A stretch of DNA of 5,865 bases from an uncultured Prevotellaceae bacterium. GTDB taxonomy: Bacteria; Bacteroidota; Bacteroidia; Bacteroidales; Muribaculaceae. Positions 1 to 5,865 of this stretch are shown here, piece by piece. The notes beneath the pieces are model-generated. The model did no database searches. It had not been told where the DNA came from and worked only from the letters and a program-made list of their open reading frames with translations. Numbering within the stretch: the first letter of the stretch is position 1; each line of letters opens with the position of its first letter. The position numbers and the translations under genes are program-made. The stretch covers positions 1-5,865 of the forward strand of contig CALBLR010000418.1 in assembly GCA_937896015.1 (NCBI GenBank), read 5' to 3'.

Positions 1-127
1 ACACGCCCATCACGGCCTCGTTGATTTTACGCTTGGTCTCCTGGTCGCTGTTGGGGGCCTGAGCCACAGCCGCCGACACTGCAAACACAGCCACGGCCGC
101 AGCCAGCATAAGTTTCTTGATGTTCAT
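1..127 (-). CDS. N-terminus of an exported protein (partial, runs off the window)
   Basis: Forty-two codons are visible from an ATG at 127 down to the window edge. They begin with a classic Sec signal peptide: MNIKK as the positive n-region, then about 17 hydrophobic residues (LMLAAAVAVFAVSAAVA). A likely signal peptidase I site follows AVA, before Q23. There is no lipobox cysteine, so this is a soluble periplasmic or secreted protein rather than a lipoprotein. The start of the mature part is polar and charged (QAPNSDQETKRKINEAVMGV). It lies 33 bases downstream of the kdsA stop on the same strand and could be co-transcribed with it. The mature sequence is too short to name; a Bacteroidetes TPR-repeat protein is one possibility, but that is only a guess. 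Confidence 0.8.
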   Translation of the reverse strand, partial: MNIKKLMLAAAVAVFAVSAAVAQAPNSDQETKRKINEAVMGV

Positions 128-160
128 ATACCTATATATTCTGCTATTGATTTTCACACA

Positions 161-937
161 TTACTTGATTTCGTTGATTTCATTCACGGCACGGCGCAGC
201 GCAGCGAGGCGGCGCAGCAGCCCGTCAACCAAGTCGAGACGCAGCATGTTGGCGCCGTCGCTCTTGGCCTCGGCCGGATTGGGATGGGTCTCCATAAACA
301 GGCCGTCGGCACCGGTGGCTATCGCGGCGCGGGCTATAGTCTCGATCAGCTCTGGGCGGCCGCCAGTGACGCCGGCCGTCTGGTTGGGCTGCTGCAGCGA
401 GTGGGTGATGTCGACAATCACCGGCGCATACCGGCGCATGACTGGCACTCCGCGGAAGTCCACTATGAGGTCTTGGTAGCCAAATGTGGTGCCGCGCTCG
501 GTGATGGCCACATCGGCATTGCCGGCATCGATCACCTTCTGCACGGCAAAGCGCATGGCCTCGGGCGACAGAAACTGGCCTTTTTTCACATTCACCATGC
601 GGCCCGTCTTGGCGGCGGCCACAAGCAAATCGGTCTGGCGGCAAAGGAATGCGGGAATCTGCAGCACGTCGGCGTATTGCGCGGCCATTGCAGCCTCATC
701 GGGAGTGTGAATGTCGGTAACCACTGGCACGTGGAACGTGTCGGCCACCTTGCGGAGTATTTTCAGAGCCTTCTCGTCGCCAATTCCCGTAAATGAGTCG
801 ATGCGCGAGCGGTTGGCCTTGCGGTAGCTGCCCTTGAACACAAACGGGATGTGCAGCTGGCCGGTGACGGCCACAAGGCGCTCGGCAATGTCGAGAGCCA
901 TTTTCTCGCCCTCAATCACACACGGGCCGGCAAGCAA
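161..937 (-). CDS. kdsA: 3-deoxy-8-phosphooctulonate synthase (Kdo-8-P synthase), metal-dependent type; 5' end doubtful
   Basis: KdsA condenses phosphoenolpyruvate with arabinose-5-phosphate to give Kdo-8-phosphate, the precursor of the Kdo that links lipid A to the LPS core; it is cytoplasmic. Numbered from the TTG at 937, family signatures run through the whole frame: LAGPCVIEG (2-10), FKGSYRKANRSRIDSF (34-49), PAFLCRQTDL (95-104), VKKGQFLSPEAM (117-128), GYQDLIVDFRG (153-163), DITHSLQQPNQ (176-186) and KSDGANML (225-232). C6, H179, E216 and D227 match the four metal ligands of the metal-dependent class; E. coli KdsA has Asn in place of the Cys. TTG 937 is the only usable start in this frame, because TGA closes it at 967-965. 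It would remove the usual first strand, since the codons just upstream still read GNFF before LLAGP. An ATG at 968 lies one base out of frame, so the gene may carry a frameshift or sequence error. It starts after a 35-66 base gap behind rsmE. Confidence 0.9.
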   Translation of the reverse strand: MLAGPCVIEGEKMALDIAERLVAVTGQLHIPFVFKGSYRKANRSRIDSFTGIGDEKALKILRKVADTFHVPVVTDIHTPDEAAMAAQYADVLQIPAFLCRQTDLLVAAAKTGRMVNVKKGQFLSPEAMRFAVQKVIDAGNADVAITERGTTFGYQDLIVDFRGVPVMRRYAPVIVDITHSLQQPNQTAGVTGGRPELIETIARAAIATGADGLFMETHPNPAEAKSDGANMLRLDLVDGLLRRLAALRRAVNEINEIK

Positions 938-1003
938 AAAGAAGTTGCCGCTGGTCGATTGTCTTCATATTCATTATTTAATATTGTAGTTGTTCTTAAA
1001 TCG

Positions 1004-1723
1004 TTACTTGGCCGCCATGTCGAGGGCGTGACACAGGGCGCAGGCGAATGTGGCCGCCGTCTCGGTGCGCAGGCGGCTCTCGCCCAGCGACACAGGCACA
1101 AATCCCGCAGCCAGCGCCGCCTGCACCTCGGCAGGGTCGAAGTCGCCCTCGGGGCCTATAAGCACCATGGTGTCGCGGCCCGGGTGGTAGGCCTGAGCCA
1201 GATTGACGCGCTTTTCACGCGGCAGGCTGGGGTCGATGTAGGCAATGAAGCGGTCGCCGTCGAAAGGCTCGGCAATGAGCTGGTCGAGAGGCGTCATCTC
1301 GTCGAGCCGCGGCAACTGCGCCTTGAGGCTCTGCTTCATGGCCGCCACCAGGATTTTTTGCACGCGCTCGGTCTTGAGCACACGGCGCTCGCTGTTGCGG
1401 CACAGCAGCGGCACTATGCGGTCCACACCCATCTCGGTGCATTTCTCGGCCATCCACTCGATGCGGTCCACGCTTTTGGTGGGCGATATGCCTATCACCA
1501 CCTTGTGGCCCCAGTGAGGCGGCACGCTTTGGCTCGACACCACCTCCACGGCGCAGCGCTTGGCGTGGGCCAGGACAATGCGGCACGTGTAGAGCGTGCC
1601 AGCCCCGTCGACCACCTCGATGAGGTCGCCCTCGGCCATGCGCAGCACCTTTACGCAGTGGCGCGACTCATCCTCGGGCAGGGTGAGCGAGGAGGCTATT
1701 AGCGGAGCGTAGAACCTATGCAT
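1004..1723 (-). CDS. rsmE: 16S rRNA (uracil1498-N3)-methyltransferase
   Basis: RsmE is a SPOUT-class methyltransferase that uses S-adenosylmethionine to methylate N3 of U1498 in 16S rRNA of the 30S subunit. The 239-residue length fits the family (about 240). The N-terminal PUA-like domain opens with MHRFYAP and contains the family's RHCVKVLRM stretch (21-29). The SPOUT domain shows EKCTEMGVDRIVPL (93-106), AMKQSLKAQLP (128-138), GPEGDF (190-195, cofactor loop of the trefoil knot) and SLGESRLRTETAA (212-224), the two most diagnostic motifs of the family. The ATG start gives the expected MHRF beginning and is preceded by an A-run (TTGAAAAAATG) rather than a Shine-Dalgarno. It lies only 13 bases after the stop of the upstream transporter gene, so the two are very probably co-transcribed. 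No key residues appear to be missing. Confidence 0.95.
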   Translation of the reverse strand: MHRFYAPLIASSLTLPEDESRHCVKVLRMAEGDLIEVVDGAGTLYTCRIVLAHAKRCAVEVVSSQSVPPHWGHKVVIGISPTKSVDRIEWMAEKCTEMGVDRIVPLLCRNSERRVLKTERVQKILVAAMKQSLKAQLPRLDEMTPLDQLIAEPFDGDRFIAYIDPSLPREKRVNLAQAYHPGRDTMVLIGPEGDFDPAEVQAALAAGFVPVSLGESRLRTETAATFACALCHALDMAAK

Positions 1724-1736
1724 TTTTTCAACTTAT

Positions 1737-3089
1737 CTAATATTTATGTTGCTTTAAACTTAAATTCATCACACACCCGCTCCATCCCTCGGCAGGCTTG
1801 TGCCTGTAGGGGAAAATGAGCATGAACGCCACTGCCACCACCAGGGCAAAGCCTGCGAAGATGAACCATGCCGTGCTCCAGTCGCCCAGCAGATAACCGC
1901 TGTCGTTCCACTGGCAATAGTGATTGATGACCTCGCCGGCGGCAAGAGTGCCGATGGTGGCGCCGAGGCCGTTGGTCATGAGCATGAACAGGCCTTGGCC
2001 CGAGGCGCGCACCGAAGGCTCGCACTCACGGTCGACAAACAGGCCGCCCGACACATTGAAGAAGTCGAACGCCACGCCATAGACCACGCATGAGAGTATG
2101 AACAGTATCACGCCGGGGAAGGCGGGGTTGCCAAGGCCGAAGAAGCCGAAGCGCAGCACCCACGCAAACATGGCGATGAGCATAACCGTCTTGATGCCAT
2201 AGCGCTTAAGGAAGAACGGAATGAGCAGTATGCACAGAGCCTCGGCCACCTGCGAAAGCGACACGAGCATTGTGGCATTGTTGGCCCCAAAGGTGTCGGC
2301 CATGGCGGGAATGCCCTTGAAGCTGGTGATGAACGGAGTGGCATAGCCGTTGGTCACTTGCAGCGACATGCCCAGCAGAGCCGAAAAAATGAAGAACAGG
2401 GCCATGCGGCGCTGCTTGAACAGTTTGAAGGCGTTGAGGCCAAGCATCTCGGCCACCGACTGCGACGGCTTCTTCACCAGTTTGCACTGAGGCAGCGTGA
2501 GGCAGTAGAAGAACAGCACCACGCCCAGCACGCCCGACACCAGGAACTGCATGTAGGTGTACTGGAACTTGCTGGAGCTGTCGGCAAGCGAGAACGACAG
2601 CGAGCCGCCGTCCCACACGGCGCAGTTGACAAACCACATGGTGGCTATGAAGCCCACCGTGCCAAACACGCGTATGGGCGGAAAGTCTTTCACCGTGTCG
2701 AGCCCGTGGGTCTTAAGTATGGTGAATGCAGTGGTGTTGGCCAGCGCCAGCGTGGGCATGTAGAATGCCACGCTCACGGTGTAGAGCGTGATGAACGCCG
2801 CCTTGTCGGGCTGGTCGGCCGCCATGCCCATGTAGCACAGCCCTATCATGGCCGCACCGGCAATGAGGTGGCAGATGCCCAGCAGGCGCTGCGGCTGAAT
2901 GTATTTGTCGGCCACGATGCCCATGATGGTGGGCATGAATATCGACACGATGCCCTGGATGGCATAGAACCATGAGATTTCGGCTCCCATGCCGGCGCGT
3001 CCCAAGTAGTTGCCCATGCAGGTGAGATAAGCGCCCCACACGGCAAACTCGAGAAAGTTCATTACGATGAGTTTGAGTTTTAAGTTCAT
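1737..3089 (-). CDS. Nucleoside:H+ symporter, NupG-like MFS permease
   Basis: This 450-residue inner-membrane transporter has about 12 hydrophobic segments and belongs to the nucleoside:H+ symporter family of the major facilitator superfamily. It resembles E. coli NupG along its length: MNLKLKLIVMNFLEFAVWG at the N-terminus, ADKYIQPQRLLGICH (60-74, first MFS loop), DFPPIRVFGTVGF (135-147), LNAFKLFKQRRMALFFIFS (218-236), FFLKRYGIKTVMLIAM (292-307), FDFFNVSGGLFVD (341-353) and RASGQGLFMLMTNG (361-374). Residues corresponding to those I recall forming the NupG uridine site are all present: R140, T144, F147, Q244, N247, Q280, E283, F341, D342. It is somewhat longer than NupG (418), with an insertion near 157-175 and a C-terminal tail whose last codons are A+T-rich. 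It is downstream of the nuclease-family gene (52-base gap) and directly upstream of rsmE. Transport of nucleosides is strongly inferred; specificity is not shown. Confidence 0.9.
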   Translation of the reverse strand: MNLKLKLIVMNFLEFAVWGAYLTCMGNYLGRAGMGAEISWFYAIQGIVSIFMPTIMGIVADKYIQPQRLLGICHLIAGAAMIGLCYMGMAADQPDKAAFITLYTVSVAFYMPTLALANTTAFTILKTHGLDTVKDFPPIRVFGTVGFIATMWFVNCAVWDGGSLSFSLADSSSKFQYTYMQFLVSGVLGVVLFFYCLTLPQCKLVKKPSQSVAEMLGLNAFKLFKQRRMALFFIFSALLGMSLQVTNGYATPFITSFKGIPAMADTFGANNATMLVSLSQVAEALCILLIPFFLKRYGIKTVMLIAMFAWVLRFGFFGLGNPAFPGVILFILSCVVYGVAFDFFNVSGGLFVDRECEPSVRASGQGLFMLMTNGLGATIGTLAAGEVINHYCQWNDSGYLLGDWSTAWFIFAGFALVVAVAFMLIFPYRHKPAEGWSGCVMNLSLKQHKY

Positions 3090-3141
3090 TTCTTTAATGC
3101 TGTTGATGCGAAGATTAATATGCTGTTATTTTTTTCATAAT

Positions 3142-3726
3142 TCACTTCTCGCTGCCGTCACCGCTTAGGTTGCGCTCACATTCATTGATTTGCTTCTGTA
3201 TGGCGGCCGCGTCCTCATAGCGCTCTTCGGCCACGGCGCGGCTAAGCCGCTTGCGCAGGGAGTTGAGGCGCATGTGGGCGGCAGTGTCGGCCGAGTCGGA
3301 CTTGAAGGACGTGAGTTCCACCACCTCGCGTGTGGCATAGATGGGCGCACCCGTGCGCAAGGCAAGGGCTATGGCATCGCTGGTGCGGCTGTCGAGCTGC
3401 ACCTCGGTGCCGTCGGCCGCAGCCATGCTCACGTGGGAGTAGTACACGCCTTCGCTGAAGCGGTAGATCTCCACCTCGGTGATGCCTATCCGGAAGGCAT
3501 GCATCATGCTCACCATCAAGTCGTGGGTGAGGGGGCGCGGCGACTGCACGTGCTCGAGCCAGAACGCTATCGACTGAGCCTCGGCCACGCCCACCACAAT
3601 GGGTATGCGGCGCTGGCAGTCATCCACGTCAAGCAGCAGGGCGTAGGCACCGCTCTGCACCTGGCTGCGCGTGATGCCCAGCACCGTCAGTCTCATTCTG
3701 CTGTTATTGTCAAAATCGTTGCTCAT
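3142..3726 (-). CDS. Bifunctional nuclease-family protein (DUF151) with C-terminal UVR motif
   Basis: A 194-residue cytoplasmic protein. Residues 11-140 form the DUF151/bifunctional nuclease domain: MRLTVLGITRSQVQSGAYALLL (11-32), RRIPIVVGVAEAQSIA (39-54), RPLTHDLMVSMM (64-75), and the signature LDSRTSDAIALALRTGAPIYA (111-131). A linker of small and polar residues follows, then a UvrB/UvrC-type UVR helical hairpin at about 153-186 (LNSLRKRLSRAVAEERYEDAAAIQKQI), which usually mediates protein-protein contact. Plant members have been reported to cut DNA and RNA, but the role of bacterial members is poorly known, so nuclease activity here is inferred from the family name. I chose the ATG at 3726 rather than a TTG at 3738: it gives the usual short leader before the conserved MRLTVLG and leaves a 20-base gap after mnmA. 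It lies between mnmA and the nucleoside permease on the same strand. Confidence 0.88.
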   Translation of the reverse strand: MSNDFDNNSRMRLTVLGITRSQVQSGAYALLLDVDDCQRRIPIVVGVAEAQSIAFWLEHVQSPRPLTHDLMVSMMHAFRIGITEVEIYRFSEGVYYSHVSMAAADGTEVQLDSRTSDAIALALRTGAPIYATREVVELTSFKSDSADTAAHMRLNSLRKRLSRAVAEERYEDAAAIQKQINECERNLSGDGSEK

Positions 3727-3746
3727 GGATGTTGCCAAAGATTATG

Positions 3747-4829
3747 CTAATCAATTTTCTGACCTGTGATCACACCGCTGCCGTAGCACAAGTGGCCCGC
3801 TGCGTCGTAGATCACGGCAAACTGGCCCGGCGCTATGCCCTGCACATCGGTGTCGCTCTCAAGCGCCCACTCGCTGCCGCGCAGGTGGGAGAATCGGGCC
3901 TTGAGCATGAGCGGCGTGTGGCGGTTTTTGAACATCACCTCCACGGGGCCGCTCACGCCCTCCCAGGGATTGCCCGAGATGAAGTGCATCTCGTCGAGGT
4001 GCATCAGGCGGCCATACTGCTTGGCGGTGCCATAGCCGTTGCTCACATATATCACATTGTCGGCCACGTTTTTCTTCACCACATACCACGGGCCTCCGCT
4101 CAGACCCAAGCCCTTGCGCTGGCCTATGGTGTGAAACCAGTAGCCGTTGTGCTCGCCCAGCTTGCGCCCGGTCTCGATTTCAATAATCGGGCCTTTTTTC
4201 ACGCCCAAGTGGCGGCGTATGAAGTCGTTGTAGTTAATCTGGCCCAGAAAGCATATGCCCTGGCTGTCCTTGCGCTTGGCGTTGGGCAGGCGCACCTCGG
4301 CGGCAATGCGGCGCACCTCGCTCTTGGGCAGGTTGCCAATGGGGAACATCACATGCTCCAGCTGCTCGTGGGTGATTTGCGCCAGAAAGTCGGTCTGGTC
4401 CTTGACGGGATCGACTGCGGTGGCCAGATATTTCACGCCGTCGACCACATCGGTGGTGGCATAGTGGCCGCTGGCGGTGATGTCGAAGTCCTTGCCCCAG
4501 CGCTGCTCAAAGTAGCCAAACTTGATGATGCGGTTGCACATTATGTCGGGGTTGGGCGTGAGGCCGGCCTTGACGGTGCGCAGGGCATAGGCCATCACGT
4601 TGTCCCAATACTCGCGGTGCAGCGTCACCACGTCGAGGGGCAAATCGTACTGGCGCGCAATGAGGGTGCACATCTCAATGTCTTCCTCGGCGGCGCAGTC
4701 GCCCTCGTCGTCGTCCATGCCTATGCGTATGTAGAACAGGTGCATGTCGTCGTGGTGGCCTTCTTCCACAAGCTTGTGGACCACCACCGCGCTGTCGACG
4801 CCTCCTGATATCAATACTGCTATGCTCAT
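3747..4829 (-). CDS. mnmA: tRNA-specific 2-thiouridylase
   Basis: MnmA activates C2 of the wobble uridine (U34) of Lys, Glu and Gln tRNAs with ATP and transfers sulfur to give 2-thiouridine; it acts in the cytoplasm. The 360-residue protein has the PP-loop SGGVDS (8-13), EYWDNV (73-78), the catalytic cysteine C98 in TPNPDIMCNRIIKFG, ASGHYA (119-124), KDQTDFLA (143-150), the persulfide-accepting cysteine C192 in KDSQGICFLG, and HTIGQRKGLGLSGGPWYVV (233-251). These match E. coli MnmA Cys102 and Cys199. A C-terminal beta-barrel follows (about 295-355, with GIAPGQFAVIYD). The N-terminal IRIGMDDDEGDCAAEEDIEMC and KDQTDFLA resemble the MnmA subtype of Bacteroidetes, which often carry more than one mnmA copy; that is from memory. 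The start is an ATG after an A/T-rich leader (ATTTTTTTAATG), 60 bases downstream of the DoxX gene. Confidence 0.95.
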   Translation of the reverse strand: MSIAVLISGGVDSAVVVHKLVEEGHHDDMHLFYIRIGMDDDEGDCAAEEDIEMCTLIARQYDLPLDVVTLHREYWDNVMAYALRTVKAGLTPNPDIMCNRIIKFGYFEQRWGKDFDITASGHYATTDVVDGVKYLATAVDPVKDQTDFLAQITHEQLEHVMFPIGNLPKSEVRRIAAEVRLPNAKRKDSQGICFLGQINYNDFIRRHLGVKKGPIIEIETGRKLGEHNGYWFHTIGQRKGLGLSGGPWYVVKKNVADNVIYVSNGYGTAKQYGRLMHLDEMHFISGNPWEGVSGPVEVMFKNRHTPLMLKARFSHLRGSEWALESDTDVQGIAPGQFAVIYDAAGHLCYGSGVITGQKID

Positions 4830-4889
4830 TAAAAAAATATTGTGGTTATGCTTGATGTGTTGAGTTGATGAATTAACGCCGCTCCGGTT

Positions 4890-5375
4890 TCAGGCCTTGT
4901 CGAGCACCGCGCTCTCCTCATCGCTGCGGTCGGGAGTGAGGTGCAGCGCCAATAGGTAGTCGAGCGATATTTTGCCCGGGCCGGCAAGCATCATAAACAC
5001 GAATATGCCCATAAACATGAGCGGATAACCGGGCGAGAAGTTAAACAGTTGGTCGGCCGCTGTGCCGCCCGACGACAATATCACCTGCTCGGCATGCCAC
5101 ATGAGCACCAGCGACGGCACCAGTGCCACGCGGGTGAGGAAGCCGAGCGTAATGAACACCGCACACAGTATTTCCACCACCACCAGTGCCACGACCCAGC
5201 TCTCGGCCGAGGGGCCTTGCATCTGCAGCGTGATTTCGTCGATGTGCAGCGACTGCCTTATGGCAAGCTGTAAAAACATCACGCCAGTGAACAGGCGCAG
5301 AAACAGGCGCGAGAGGTTGCTGTAGGTGTGGCCCGCGCTGTAGAGAAACAGATTTTTAATTGCTTTGGGTACCAT
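4890..5375 (-). CDS. DoxX-family inner-membrane protein
   Basis: A 161-residue protein with four predicted membrane segments at about 21-41, 59-79, 82-100 and 116-132, the usual length and topology of DoxX (PF07681-like) proteins. Family-typical features are a first helix beginning LSRLFLRLFTGVMFL, the GFLTR turn (78-82) between helices two and three, a loop rich in G/S/T and ending in FNFSPGYPLMFM (111-122), and AGPGKISLDYLLA (131-143) after helix four. The hydrophilic tail (TPDRSDEESAVLDKA) is probably cytoplasmic. The function of most DoxX proteins is unknown; mycobacterial and archaeal members are tied to redox or sulfur chemistry, which cannot be read from this sequence. I prefer the ATG at 5375 to a TTG two codons upstream. 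It lies between the thioredoxin-fold gene (72-base gap) and mnmA (60-base gap). Confidence 0.82.
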   Translation of the reverse strand: MVPKAIKNLFLYSAGHTYSNLSRLFLRLFTGVMFLQLAIRQSLHIDEITLQMQGPSAESWVVALVVVEILCAVFITLGFLTRVALVPSLVLMWHAEQVILSSGGTAADQLFNFSPGYPLMFMGIFVFMMLAGPGKISLDYLLALHLTPDRSDEESAVLDKA

Positions 5376-5447
5376 ATTCAATATGAGATTCTATTAATTC
5401 CACGTGACGTTGCATTGCAAGCGATTGATCACCGCTCGGGAGCCAGA

Positions 5448-5865
5448 CTATCGGTTGAGCATGTCTTTCACCTGATCGATGCTGATGTTCTTTCCCTGCA
5501 CACGGTGGTCTTTGTCGAGAATGAACACCGACGGCAGCATGCGTATGTCGAGCGCATTGAGCGCATCGGGATAGCTGCCCACGGTCCAGTGCTTGGCATA
5601 GTCGGCACTCTCCTTGGCCCAGTTGGCGCCGAGGCGGCCCACAGTGATGTCGTACACCTTGATGCGGCCCGAGGCAATGGCGGCGTTGAGGCCGGCATCG
5701 GTGCTGAGGCGCAGGCGGGCAAACGAGCCGTCGCTGTCGTCACGGCTGAACACCAGCAGATAGCTCTGGCAGGTGTCGGCCTTATCGTAAAGCTTGCTTT
5801 TGCCGCCGCCAAGGGCAGTGAACTCAAAGTTGGCTATGGGAGCCGTCAGTTTGCTGGCCTCAATG
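5448..5865 (-). CDS. Thioredoxin-fold protein, DUF5106-like, without CxxC (5' end outside window)
   Basis: The frame is open from the window edge to TAG at 5450-5448, giving 138 visible residues with no ATG, so the gene starts beyond 5865. The fragment reads as the thioredoxin-like domain of Bacteroidetes exported proteins of the DUF5106/AhpC-TSA kind. It has APIANFEFTALGGGKSKLYD (8-27, the usual substrate-like opening strand pair), YLLVFSRDD (35-43, strand leading to the active-site loop), RIKVYDITVG (67-76), a W.....Y..HW pattern (82-93), and a closing LDIRMLPSVFILDKDHRVQGK (105-125) with the cis-proline position P111. Where redox-active relatives carry CxxC, this protein has SRDDSDGSF; its only visible cysteine is C32, before that loop. 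A thiol-disulfide role is therefore doubtful. An N-terminal signal peptide or lipobox is expected in this family but lies outside the window. It is followed by the DoxX gene. Confidence 0.7.
   Translation of the reverse strand, partial: IEASKLTAPIANFEFTALGGGKSKLYDKADTCQSYLLVFSRDDSDGSFARLRLSTDAGLNAAIASGRIKVYDITVGRLGANWAKESADYAKHWTVGSYPDALNALDIRMLPSVFILDKDHRVQGKNISIDQVKDMLNR

Noticed and set aside
851..1702. A 283-codon plus-strand frame opposite rsmE
   Set aside because: Same codon-register artefact as opposite mnmA; composition is biased and rsmE is complete on the other strand.
2358..2975. Plus-strand frame opposite the permease; similar ones lie at 284-796 and 3190-3750
   Set aside because: All share codon register with the real minus-strand gene, have H/A/G/R-rich translations and show no motif.
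3115..3138. A seven-codon leader-like reading frame (MKKITAY, minus strand) just upstream of the permease gene
   Set aside because: Too short to distinguish from chance in A/T-rich spacer; there is no attenuator hairpin and no run of regulatory codons.
3727..3738. TTG start four codons upstream for the nuclease-family gene
   Set aside because: The ATG at 3726 fits the family's usual N-terminus and needs no rare start; the extension (LATS) shows no conserved feature.
3729..4808. A 359-codon open frame on the plus strand covering nearly all of mnmA
   Set aside because: It is in exact codon register with mnmA on the opposite strand. In that register its stops could arise only from TTA, CTA or TCA codons, which the G+C-rich sense gene avoids. 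The translation is low-complexity (many H, A, V, G) and matches no family.
5376..5381. TTG start two codons upstream for the DoxX gene
   Set aside because: An ATG is present two codons later, and the difference does not affect any domain.
1..5865. Mobile element, CRISPR array, tRNA, rRNA or defence system
   Set aside because: No transposase or integrase frame, no regularly spaced direct repeats, no cloverleaf-like sequence and no defence-family protein was seen; nearly all the window is accounted for by ordinary genes.

Overview
The window looks like chromosomal core sequence from a Bacteroidota bacterium, most likely order Bacteroidales. A gut lineage such as Muribaculaceae or a Prevotella relative is plausible but not proven. 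The evidence is family-level resemblance: a metal-type KdsA of the Bacteroidetes kind, the Bacteroidetes form of MnmA (KDQTDFLA, KDSQGICFLG), a bifunctional nuclease-UVR fusion, and a thioredoxin-fold protein resembling the DUF5106 group. The start regions are A/T-rich without clear Shine-Dalgarno sequences. Genes are G+C-rich and the short gaps between them are A+T-rich.

All eight genes lie on the minus strand, so transcription runs from high to low coordinates. In that order they are: the C-terminal part of a thioredoxin-like protein (5865-5448), a DoxX-family membrane protein (5375-4890), tRNA 2-thiouridylase MnmA (4829-3747), a bifunctional nuclease-family protein with a UVR motif (3726-3142), a NupG-type nucleoside:proton symporter (3089-1737), 16S rRNA methyltransferase RsmE (1723-1004), Kdo-8-phosphate synthase KdsA (open frame 937-161), and the N-terminus of an exported protein (127-1, cut by the window edge).

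Gaps are 13 to 72 bases and no non-coding stretch reaches 300 bases. I see no convincing terminator in any gap and no Bacteroides-type TAnnTTTG promoter element on the minus strand. Read-through of part or all of the cluster is therefore plausible, with promoters of another form not excluded. The content is mixed housekeeping: RNA modification (mnmA, rsmE), nucleoside uptake, LPS precursor synthesis (kdsA) and envelope proteins. I see no mobile element, CRISPR array, tRNA, rRNA or phage gene, and no convincing new multi-gene system.

The observation most worth checking is at the 5' end of kdsA. The only plausible ATG is one base out of frame with the conserved N-terminal strand of the enzyme, which suggests a frameshift or sequence error, or else an unusual TTG start. 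The next most notable is the thioredoxin-fold protein at the right edge, which has lost the CxxC pair in the part visible here.
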